From positions 1 to 64,000 of the IMG/VR virus record IMGVR_UViG_3300048999_000056: a stretch of 64,000 nucleotides of DNA; one strand, 5' to 3'. The position numbers and the translations under genes are program-made. Under the pieces are notes generated by a model. That model was not told the DNA's origin. It made no database searches and was given only the letters and a program-made list of their open reading frames with translations. Shown piece by piece: positions 1-6,495 of the stretch (position 1 is the stretch's first letter; every line of letters begins with the position of its first letter). The DNA comes from a virus.

Positions 1-1
1 T

Positions 2-8
2 TATATAA
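2..8 (+). promoter_or_regulatory. AT-rich TATATAA box upstream of the NusG-like gene
   Basis: TATATAA stands about 30 bases before the first start codon in an otherwise GC-rich sequence. Comparable TATATA boxes occur before several other transcription-unit starts in this window (near 3516, 5449, 11318, 28330 and 30119). A promoter -10 role is inferred. The -35 region lies outside the window and cannot be judged. Confidence 0.3.
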
Positions 9-39
9 GTAGTAGCGTCGAACCAAATGGCGAGTTGAA

Positions 40-552
40 ATGTCCGGTTGCTGGTATTGCGTACAGTCACGCCCACGTCGCGAGTTCATGGCGCGGTCAC
101 ACCTCAACAGACAAGGCTTCAACACGTTGCTCCTGACCGATACGCGCGTCAGGACATATCGCGGCAACGTCAAACGCGAACAGGTCGTGTCGTTGTTCGG
201 CAACTACTTCTTCGTGTGGTTCGATATCATGCGCGATCCGTGGCAACGTATCTGTCACACCTACGGCGTGCGTCGGTTGTTCTCCGCTGATGCCGAGACG
301 CCGATCCCCGTGCCGCAACATTCGATTGACAGCTTACGCGCCTGCTCGACGCCAACTCCCACCAACGATCGTATTCACCCCGGCTGCCGCGCCAAGGTCA
401 TCAGCGGCCCCCTCACGATGCGCAACGGTGAAGAAACCTCCGGCATCGTCCAGTGGACACGCAACCAGCGCGCCGCGCTGCTCCTTGGCATGATGCAAGG
501 CGAGATCGAGGTCGAGTTCGACATAGCAAGCCTGGAACTGTGCGATGCCTAA
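40..552 (+). CDS. NusG/RfaH-like transcription elongation (antitermination) factor
   Basis: This 170-residue protein has the two-domain layout of NusG/RfaH. An N-terminal NGN domain (about residues 4-105) starts with WYCVQSRPRREF and contains LFGNYFFVWFD. A C-terminal KOW-type domain (about 112-165) carries GCRAKVISGPL. Family members bind RNA polymerase beside the DNA cleft, suppress pausing and couple transcription to other machines. RfaH-type paralogues act only on operons with a loading sequence. Its place as first gene of the long late operon, just upstream of the terminase genes, suggests it helps polymerase read tens of kilobases, including the G-rich array at 3.5 kb. It overlaps the next start by 8 bases. 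The family call is firm; the specific antiterminator role is inferred. Confidence 0.88.
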   Translation: MSGCWYCVQSRPRREFMARSHLNRQGFNTLLLTDTRVRTYRGNVKREQVVSLFGNYFFVWFDIMRDPWQRICHTYGVRRLFSADAETPIPVPQHSIDSLRACSTPTPTNDRIHPGCRAKVISGPLTMRNGEETSGIVQWTRNQRAALLLGMMQGEIEVEFDIASLELCDA

Positions 553-1168
553 GCGAATGCCTCTGCCTCATACGCTCAACGGTCACGGCAATCCGAAACC
601 GTTATCCCCGATGGACCCTCGCCGGTACGGCAACGGGCGTGCCAACGGTCATATGCTGCCCCCCGAGTATTTCGATCGCGTTGCCGAGTCCAGGGCAACC
701 TGCACGCCGCGCAAGCTGACCACCAACACGTCATACCGCGATTACTTCCCGCCGATGGTCTACCAGCTGCGTCTGATGGGCGCTTCAAATCGTTCAATCG
801 CCAATGCGTGCGATGTCTCCGAAAAGGACGTGTGGGACTGGACCTACAGCGATCGGCCGATTCCCGAGTTCGCCGAAGCGATGAAGCTGGGCGGTGAGCT
901 GGCGGATGCGCGTGTTGCCATGTCACAGTATCACCGCGCGATCGGCTACAGCCATCCCGATACCAAGATTGTCGTTGCCGGTGGCAATGTCGTGGAAGTG
1001 CCGATCACCAAACACTACCCGCCCGACGCCAGCGCCGGTCAGTTCTGGTTGACCAATCGCCAGAGCAAGCTATGGCGCAACAGAACGACGAACGAGCTGA
1101 CCGGTGCTGATGGCGAACCGCTCGTACCGCCGCAGCTGATCATTCAGCCGGTCGAGCCGAAAGGATAA
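545..1168 (+). CDS. Putative terminase small subunit (DNA-binding HTH protein)
   Basis: This 207-residue protein lies upstream of the large terminase. A polar N-terminus of about 60 residues precedes a helix-turn-helix-like stretch (about 73-100, with MGASNRSIANACDVS and then EKDVWDW) of the kind small terminase subunits use to recognise the packaging site. A later segment (about 110-190) with YHRAIGYSHPD and the FWLTNRQ-K-WRN pattern resembles the C-terminal half of terminase small subunits of phages and prophages of proteobacteria. It would select concatemeric DNA and deliver it to the TerL motor. The call rests on the HTH, the familiar FWLxNR motif and gene order. The N-terminus could be shorter. 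Confidence 0.7.
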   Translation: MPKRMPLPHTLNGHGNPKPLSPMDPRRYGNGRANGHMLPPEYFDRVAESRATCTPRKLTTNTSYRDYFPPMVYQLRLMGASNRSIANACDVSEKDVWDWTYSDRPIPEFAEAMKLGGELADARVAMSQYHRAIGYSHPDTKIVVAGGNVVEVPITKHYPPDASAGQFWLTNRQSKLWRNRTTNELTGADGEPLVPPQLIIQPVEPKG

Positions 1169-1175
1169 ACGCAAC

Positions 1176-1382
1176 ATGCATAGTCCTCTTCTGACGGTGC
1201 TGATCATCCTGCTGATCGTCGGCGCGCTTGGCGGTGGCTACTATGGGCGAGGCGCCGGCTGGTACGGTCCGCATCCCGGCAATCCCAACTACACGCCATC
1301 GTCAAATGGCTACTACTTTTCCAGCGGGCTTGGCGCCGTTCTCTTCATAGTGCTGCTCCTCCTGCTGCTCGGCGTCCTGTAA
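1176..1382 (+). CDS. Small two-helix membrane protein
   Basis: This 68-residue protein has a hydrophobic N-terminal segment (about 5-21), a Gly/Tyr/Pro-rich middle (GGGYYGRGAGWYG and following) and a second hydrophobic helix (about 50-68, ending LLLLLLGVL). The topology is a membrane hairpin with a 30-residue polar loop. It starts 7 bases after the terminase small subunit gene, and its last base is shared with the start codon of the next gene, so it is co-translated in the packaging operon. No function can be assigned. Similar Gly/Tyr-rich mini membrane proteins are frequent in alphaproteobacterial phages. A holin or antiholin role cannot be excluded, but nothing specific supports it. Confidence 0.6.
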   Translation: MHSPLLTVLIILLIVGALGGGYYGRGAGWYGPHPGNPNYTPSSNGYYFSSGLGAVLFIVLLLLLLGVL

Positions 1383-1600
1383 TGCATTCCTCAACCTTCG
1401 ACTATCTCAATCCGACCGATGAACAGAAGGCACGTATGGCGAAGGTGCGCGCAGCGTTTGCCGAACTGGCCGGCCAAGTTTTGCTCAACGTGCCGCCCGG
1501 AAAGGACCGTGCCTACTTGATACGCAAGCTACGTGAATGTGGCATGTGGGCCAACGTCGCCATTACTCGACATGACGATGGCTCGCCACGTGCTGGATAG
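1382..1600 (+). CDS. Acb2/Tad1-type hairpin protein, predicted cyclic-nucleotide sponge (anti-CBASS)
   Basis: This 72-residue, mostly helical protein matches the pattern of the Acb2/Tad1 hairpin domain. It has an N-terminal FDYLNPTDEQKARM, a helix with VRAAFAELAGQVL, then NVPPGKDRAYLIRKLRE and the conserved C-terminal MWANVAITR. In characterised phages, Acb2 forms a hexamer that sequesters cyclic di- and trinucleotides made by CBASS. Tad1 binds the gcADPR signals of Thoeris. The protein is small enough to be just this domain, and it overlaps the preceding gene by one base. The ligand is not readable from sequence, so anti-CBASS or anti-Thoeris activity is inference from the family. The family assignment from the motif pattern is fairly strong. 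Confidence 0.72.
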   Translation: MHSSTFDYLNPTDEQKARMAKVRAAFAELAGQVLLNVPPGKDRAYLIRKLRECGMWANVAITRHDDGSPRAG

Positions 1601-1723
1601 AATGCAGATGGACCGCGCACAACGCAATCGCAGACTGACAAGCGACCTCCGTCCTCCTCCTGCTGGGACCAGGGGTTGTCGGCGCCGCTGCGATTGCTGT
1701 GCGACGGTCCGGTGACGGGCTCA

Positions 1724-1963
1724 ATGGTTGAACCGGTAGATACTGCGAGCCCGTCACCACGTCTTCAAGCCGTGCTGTATCGCGGCTCGCGCGGTGTGGT
1801 CGGTGAAGCCTACATCCAATGCGACGAAGGGGAAATCATCGCAGTTCCCTACGCGGTCAGTCAGCTGATCGGCGACCGTGTCAAACGCTTCGCCAATATC
1901 GGCGAGCTGTGTCATTACATCGTCGCCAACAAGATTATGCTCACACGCATGACGGTGATATGA
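1724..1963 (+). CDS. Hypothetical protein
   Basis: This is a 79-residue protein of unknown family if read from the ATG at 1724. A TTG start at 1676 would add 16 residues. It contains a compact beta-rich stretch (LQAVLYRGSRGVVGEAYIQ, then EIIAVPYAVSQLIGD) and an acidic/basic helical end. The stop overlaps the following start codon as ATGA, which supports real translation. The 123 bases between it and the previous gene hold no convincing gene, apart from a possible 37-codon basic reading frame that looks like chance. Function unknown. Confidence 0.5.
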   Translation: MVEPVDTASPSPRLQAVLYRGSRGVVGEAYIQCDEGEIIAVPYAVSQLIGDRVKRFANIGELCHYIVANKIMLTRMTVI

Positions 1964-2175
1964 CGCCGGCCTCTTATCTCCGCGAGTTCTTCGTTGAACC
2001 GGCTGACTGGCTGCGCTGGCGCCCTGTCGTGTTGTCGGCGAACGACAACGTGGTGCGTCCGCTGCATCCGTGCCTGCAATTCTTCCGTCGCGCAACGGCT
2101 GAGCGCGTAGCCTCGATTGCCCGGCAACAATATGCTGACGGTCGGTTTGCAGGAGCGAAAGAGCACGTACCGTGA
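1960..2175 (+). CDS. Hypothetical protein
   Basis: This 71-residue protein is linked by ATGA to the gene before it and by GTGA to the large terminase after it. Such four-base overlaps on both sides are good evidence for translation. The sequence has a tryptophan-rich N-terminal half (REFFVEPADWLRWRPVVLS) and a basic helical C-terminal half (FFRRATAERVASIARQQ). No motif is recognised. The start was placed at 1960 rather than at an upstream in-frame start because it fits the overlap rule of this operon. Position next to the terminase suggests an accessory or regulatory role in packaging, but that is only context. Confidence 0.55.
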   Translation: MTPASYLREFFVEPADWLRWRPVVLSANDNVVRPLHPCLQFFRRATAERVASIARQQYADGRFAGAKEHVP

Positions 2176-3500
2176 CACGTATGCGTATGCCGTTTGCGGA
2201 GGAGCAACAACCGCAACCGCAGCTATTCATGCAGATGCCGGTCGCGTTCATACCGCTGCTCGACCGGCGGATGCCCGACGGCACGCCGATCCGTTACAAA
2301 TGCTACTTCGGCGGACGCGGCGCCGGTCGCAGCTGGAACTTCGCCCGCGCTCTTGTCGGCGAAGCGTTCACCGAACAACACCTGATCCTCTGCACACGCG
2401 AGTTTCAGAACACGATTGCAGACTCGGTCAAGCGCGTGATCGAGACGCAGATCGCTGCCATGAAACTCGATCCATGGTTCCGCATCACGGAAACCAACAT
2501 AACGTGCCGGCTGACCGGCAGCGAGTTCATCTTCAAAGGTCTGCGTCGCGACATCCAGGGCATCAGATCGCTGGAGGGCGTGACACGCTGCTGGGTAGAG
2601 GAAGGCCAGTGGACCACTAATGACTCGTGGCTGATCCTCGACCCTACCATACGAGCGCCTGGCAGCCAGATTTGGGTATCCTATAACCCGGTCGATGAAA
2701 CCGATCCGACGCACCAGATGTTCGCGATCGATGAACACCGGCCGCACGACGCGTTGGTGCGCAAAGTCTCGTATCGTGACAATCCATGGTTTCCTGCCGA
2801 GCTGGAGCGGTTGCGCGTCCGTATGCTGGAGCAGGACCCGGATGCCTACGACTGGGTGTGGGAAGGCGAGTGCCGCAAGATATCAGCGGCGGCGATCTTC
2901 AAGGACAATTACATTGTCGAGGGTTTCGAGGAACCGGAGAAAGTTGACCGCTACTTCTTCGGTCTGGACTTCGGCTTTGCGCATGATGCGCTCGCAGCTG
3001 TGCGCTGCTACATCCACAACGATCAATTGTGGATCACGCACGAGTTCTACGCAATCGGCGTGGAGATCGACGACATAGCGCCCGCATTGAAGGGCGGACG
3101 CTCAGAGCGCAACGGCGCACAGTTTGAAGGTATCCCCGGTATCGAGCACTGGCCGGTGAAGGCTGACAGTGCGCGGCCCGAGACGATCAGTTATCTCGCG
3201 CGGCAAGGTCTCAACGTGACAGCCGCGGAGAAATGGCAAGGCTCTGTCGAGGACGGTATCTCGCACTTGAAGGGCTTTCGCAAAATCCACGTGCACACGC
3301 GCTGTGTCAACACGGCGCAGGAGTTCCGGCTCTACAGCTACAGGATCGACGCGAAAGCGAAGGACAAGCACAATCCGCAACCGGGCGATATCCTGCCGGT
3401 GCCAGAGGACAAGCACAACCACGCCATCGACGCAACACGCTACGCGCTCGACGGTTACATTCAACGTCGCGGTGGTCTGGGCGTGTGGGCCAAGCTGTGA
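2172..3500 (+). CDS. terL: Terminase large subunit (packaging ATPase/nuclease)
   Basis: This 442-residue protein is the DNA-packaging motor of the PBSX/Terminase_3 type. The ATPase half has a Walker A loop GGRGAGRS (residues 47-54) and a Walker B segment CWVEEGQ (about 140-146). The RNase H-like nuclease half shows GLDFGF (Asp266), ADSARPE (Asp332) and HNHAIDATRYALD (Asp420), the expected metal ligands for cutting concatemers. Length is normal for the family. It docks on the portal and pumps DNA into the prohead. The start used is GTG at 2172, overlapping the previous stop; ATG codons at 2181 and 2187 are alternatives. The gene is followed directly by a TATAAT box and the long non-coding array rather than by the portal gene, which is unusual. 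Confidence 0.96.
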   Translation: MTRMRMPFAEEQQPQPQLFMQMPVAFIPLLDRRMPDGTPIRYKCYFGGRGAGRSWNFARALVGEAFTEQHLILCTREFQNTIADSVKRVIETQIAAMKLDPWFRITETNITCRLTGSEFIFKGLRRDIQGIRSLEGVTRCWVEEGQWTTNDSWLILDPTIRAPGSQIWVSYNPVDETDPTHQMFAIDEHRPHDALVRKVSYRDNPWFPAELERLRVRMLEQDPDAYDWVWEGECRKISAAAIFKDNYIVEGFEEPEKVDRYFFGLDFGFAHDALAAVRCYIHNDQLWITHEFYAIGVEIDDIAPALKGGRSERNGAQFEGIPGIEHWPVKADSARPETISYLARQGLNVTAAEKWQGSVEDGISHLKGFRKIHVHTRCVNTAQEFRLYSYRIDAKAKDKHNPQPGDILPVPEDKHNHAIDATRYALDGYIQRRGGLGVWAKL

Positions 3501-3515
3501 AAAACGGTTTTGGTA

Positions 3516-3521
3516 TATAAT
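3516..3521 (+). promoter_or_regulatory. TATAAT -10-like box entering array 1
   Basis: A perfect TATAAT lies 16 bases after the terL stop and immediately before the G-rich array. No convincing TTGACA -35 is seen at 16-18 base spacing, so a host sigma70 promoter would be weak or activator-dependent. If active, it would transcribe array 1 as an RNA beginning near 3528. Confidence 0.4.
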
Positions 3522-3523
3522 AG

Positions 3524-5447
3524 ATGGCATCGAATGGGTAGGCCAGGCATGTTGCGGTTTGGCTCGGCAGGCATCGCAACCACGCTCGGCATCGCAGGAT
3601 CGGCTTGGCGTGTGTTGGCTAGATAGGGCACGGTCCCGCAGGTAGGGCATGTGAGGGCTTGCGGCGGCAACGTTAGGCTTGGCGTTGCAGGCAGGTCGCG
3701 GTTCGACCAGACCCGGCTAGGCAGGGTTAGACGTGGCATCGCAGGATCGGCTCGGAACGTCACCGTTAGCTTTGGCTCGGGACGACTTGGCAGGCGAGTC
3801 TAGACAAGGCAAGTCAGGGCAAGGATCGACATCGCAGGCTCGGCTCGGTAGTTCTCGGCATGGTCCTGCCACGTAGGGTTGGGCATCGCAGGCAAGGCAT
3901 GGCGGGGTTCGACCACGCTCGGATCGGTTTGGCGTTGCAGGCTCGGTTCGGCAAGGCAGGCTCAGGCTCGACGTGTCATCGCAGGCGTGGCAATGATTGG
4001 CAAATCAGGGTTCGGCACGTCTAGGCCCGGCAGCGCAGGCATCGCAGGGACCGCATCGGTTTGTCAGGTCGTGGCACGGTGGGACGTGGCAGGCTAGACA
4101 TAGCAGGACGTGATAGGGCCGGGTTCGGTATCGCAGGTGAGGCTAGGCACGTCGTCGTGTGGACTGGACCGGCAACGTCCGGCAGGCACGGTTCGGCTTA
4201 GCAGGGCTTGTCAAAGGCAGGGTACGGGTTGGCTGGCGAGGCATGGCATCGTGCGGCCACGATAGTCCAGGCGGGTTGCGGCGGGCATGGCATGGCAAGA
4301 TACGGCGCCGCTCGACGCGGTATGTCGGCGCAGGCAGGTCTAGGCGCGGCTCGACGTGGCTTGGTCCGTTCCGGCCGGCTCCGCTCGGCACGGCATGGTA
4401 CGGAGCGTTCGGCAAGGCAGGGCGGGCTCGGCACGGTATGAGGCGGCTCGACGCCGGTGGGCAACGCAGGCACGGATCGTGAGGCAGCTCTAGGGATGGC
4501 TCGGCTCGACACCGCAGGCTTGGGTAGGCGAGTTGACGAAACGCTCGGCATGACGGGGCTCGGTAGGGCTGGCTTGGATTGGCGCGGATCGGCATGGCAC
4601 GTTGAGGTCCGGCAACGCAGGCTTGGTTGGGTTAGGCCCGACGTATCGCGGTTCGGCTCGACACGACAGGGCAGGCGTGGATTGGTAGGCGTGGATCGGC
4701 CTCGACTGGCATCGCATGGTATGGCAGGCGCGGCAAGAGTCGGCAGCGCTGGTCTAGTTCCGGCTGGTCATGGCGGGCACGGCAGGTTGAGACATGGTTC
4801 GGCCCGCCCACGTATCGCACGCTTTGGCATGGCGTCGCAGGCACGGTAAGCTGAGACATGGTCCGGCCCGGTTTGGCAGCGAAGGGTAGGGCATCGCAGG
4901 CTTGTCACGGCTGGGCAGGGGTCGTTGAGGCAATGTTAGGCATGGCGTCGCAGGCTCGGCTCGGTTAGGCATGTCCGCGTTTCGCGTGGCTCGGTTGCGC
5001 GGGCAGGGTTTGGTCGGTTTGTCCAGTCACGTCCCGGCTCGTTGGCGCTGGTCGTGGCCGGCATGGCAAGGTGAGCATAGGCTGGACACGGCAAGGGCGG
5101 CAACGCGGGCACGGCATGGCAATTCTCGGCTGGGCGACGTTTGGCAACGCGGGCGTGGATTGTCTCGGCAAGGCTGGTCGGGGATTGGTCAGGCAGGCCC
5201 CGCTTGGTCGGCTCGGCATGGCTAGTCAGCTCTCGTCAGGACGTGGCAGCCGTGGGAAGGCGAGGGCAGGCGTCCGGCGGTTCGGCAAGGCACCGCTGGC
5301 TGCGCTCGGTTTGGTCGGCTCGGGAAGGCTAGGTGGGGCTTCAGCAGGGCAGGCATGGCCCGACACGGCTCGACATGGTTAGGCGGGGCATGGTCCCGCT
5401 GGCATGCCATGGCACGGCGACGCCAGACGGGGCTAGACCAGGCAGGC
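3524..5447 (+). repeat. Array 1: 1.9 kb non-coding G-rich array of degenerate GGCNN pentamers
   Basis: The whole stretch between terL and the gene at 5468 has no plausible coding sequence. It is made of short words of mostly 5 bases (sometimes 4 or 6) beginning with GG or G: GGCAT, GGCTC, GGCTT, GGCAA, GGCA, GGTTC, GACGT and so on. A frequent composite word is GGCATCGCAGGC, seen for example near 3827, 3876 and 4891. The 5-base phase is often exact over several units; GG dinucleotides start at 4387, 4392, 4397 and 4402. The array is strongly G over C on this strand. It is not a simple tandem repeat or CRISPR, because no unit is constant. Chance reading frames in it show only Met/Arg/Gly/Ala-rich or Pro/Arg-rich gibberish caused by the pattern. 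Function unknown. Confidence 0.9.
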
Positions 5448-5456
5448 ATATATGAT
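5447..5456 (+). promoter_or_regulatory. AT-rich TATATGAT box closing array 1
   Basis: CATATATGAT forms the right border of array 1, with the ribosome binding site GGAGG directly after it and the start codon at 5468. Arrays 2 and 3 end in the same way with a TATATAC box. It is a promoter-like element by resemblance only. Confidence 0.35.
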
Positions 5457-5467
5457 GGAGGTTGCGC

Positions 5468-5863
5468 ATGCTGCAACCTTTTTCAATGGATGGACAATAC
5501 CTTCAACTCGTGGCGCATCTGCGCGGTTGCGAACACGCGCTCTCCGATGATTTCAGGGGAGCGTGGGCGCCAGCCGCGCAACCGCGCCTCATGTGGGCAA
5601 TCGAGATCAACGTCGAAATGCCGCTCGATCCGTGCGACCTCGAAAAGCGGTTCGCGGCAATGGCGTTGAAGTACAAGATCGACATGCGGCAAGGCGACGC
5701 TCTGACGCCGCCGCTGCAACCACCTTATCCAGCATTGCGCCGGCACATACGCAAGGCGCGTAGCTTCTATGGTTTCATTGTCACCTATGTAGCGATGGTG
5801 CCGCATCCGGCAGCGTCGTGCACGAAACCGCCCTTCATTCCATTGGAGCCGATAGCGGCATGA
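5468..5863 (+). CDS. Hypothetical protein
   Basis: This is a 131-residue soluble protein of unknown family. The ATG at 5468 is preferred over a TTG at 5462, because GGAGG lies at a good distance (about 7 bases) upstream. The sequence mixes helices (GQYLQLVAHLRGCEHAL, ALRRHIRKARSFYGFIV) with a beta-like stretch (RLMWAIEINVEMPLDP) and a proline-rich end. It is the first gene after array 1 and couples by ATGA to the next gene, so whatever promoter sits at the array border would drive it. No enzymatic motif is visible. Confidence 0.6.
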   Translation: MLQPFSMDGQYLQLVAHLRGCEHALSDDFRGAWAPAAQPRLMWAIEINVEMPLDPCDLEKRFAAMALKYKIDMRQGDALTPPLQPPYPALRRHIRKARSFYGFIVTYVAMVPHPAASCTKPPFIPLEPIAA

Positions 5864-6171
5864 TCAACCGTCGTAGGTTTGTGCAGGGATTGCTGGCATT
5901 GCCGGCGATCGTGCGAACGCCCGGCCTGCTCATGCCGGTGCGGCCGATCAGACCGCAGCTGGGTCCTGTGTCTGGCAAGTTCTACTTTGAAGTTGGCTGG
6001 GGCGAGCCTGCAACAGCGACGAGCGCTTGGTTGAACAAGACACCTGACGAAGTCTTGGCCGACGTGAATCAGATTTTCTCGATTGGCTGGGACCAATGTC
6101 AACCTGATTGGCAAGTCGTGTTCGACGACGGCAATCTGCAAGTGAAGCCGACAGAGTTTGGAAGTTTCTGA
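5860..6171 (+). CDS. Small exported protein with Tat-like signal
   Basis: Read from the ATG at 5860 (ATGA overlap with the previous stop), this 103-residue protein starts MINRRRFVQGLLALPAIV. That is a basic twin-arginine-type n-region followed by a hydrophobic stretch, resembling a Tat signal. The mature part (about residues 35-103) contains beta-like segments (GKFYFEVGW) and an acidic helix (TPDEVLADVNQIFSI). No known domain is recognised. Two other proteins in the window also begin with MKRR-type export signals (15695 and 59534), so this phage exports several proteins. An upstream start at 5818 is in frame but would bury the signal. Confidence 0.55.
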   Translation: MINRRRFVQGLLALPAIVRTPGLLMPVRPIRPQLGPVSGKFYFEVGWGEPATATSAWLNKTPDEVLADVNQIFSIGWDQCQPDWQVVFDDGNLQVKPTEFGSF

Positions 6172-6172
6172 C

Positions 6173-6349
6173 ATGGGCCGCATCCCCGCTGAGCTGCAGC
6201 CATACGTCAACCGCCTGACCGGCTGGCAACGCAATCAATGGGCGAAAGCCGGTTATCCTGTCGAGGTCCGCGCGGTGCAACGCTATGCGCGTATGCGCAA
6301 GCCTGAGTTTCGCATGCAGGCGCGCTCCAGGCGACGGCGCCGTGCGTGA
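6173..6349 (+). CDS. Small basic protein
   Basis: This 58-residue protein starts one base after the previous stop. It has one short helical stretch (PYVNRLTGWQRNQWAKAGY) and an arginine-rich tail ending SRRRRRA, giving a strongly positive charge suited to nucleic-acid binding. The stop overlaps the following GTG start. Function unknown. Placement just before the portal gene is compatible with a head or scaffolding accessory role, but nothing specific shows this. Confidence 0.5.
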   Translation: MGRIPAELQPYVNRLTGWQRNQWAKAGYPVEVRAVQRYARMRKPEFRMQARSRRRRRA

Positions 6350-6495
6350 ACCCTGAGCACGAAGAAGCCCATAGACGCGCCGCCGACAAGCGCCGTGACG
6401 ATCGGCGACGAGATCGTCTGGCCTGGTTCGGTGTGTGGATCGGTGTCTTCACGGCGCTGATCGCCATGGCAATAGCTGTAGGATTTCACCGTTGA
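6346..6495 (+). CDS. Small single-span membrane protein
   Basis: This short reading frame of 49 residues begins with GTG overlapping the previous stop and ends overlapping the TTG start of the portal gene. The N-terminal half is highly charged (EEAHRRAADKRRDDRRRDR). The C-terminal half is one membrane helix (WFGVWIGVFTALIAMAIAVGF). The positive-inside pattern predicts a cytoplasmic N-terminus. Function unknown. It belongs to the set of mini membrane proteins scattered through the left half of this window. Confidence 0.5.
   Translation: MNPEHEEAHRRAADKRRDDRRRDRLAWFGVWIGVFTALIAMAIAVGFHR

Noticed and set aside
1605-1715. A 36-codon basic frame in the gap between 1600 and 1724.
   Set aside because: Short, Arg/Cys-rich, without overlap to the next start and without a clear ribosome site; indistinguishable from chance.
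3524-5447. Many reading frames of 60-150 codons on both strands (for example 4143-4595 minus, 4457-4849 plus, 5071-5382 plus).
   Set aside because: They are produced by the stop-poor pentamer pattern. They have extreme Arg/Gly/Ala or Pro/Arg/Ala composition, overlap each other on both strands and lack ribosome sites and domain-like sequence.
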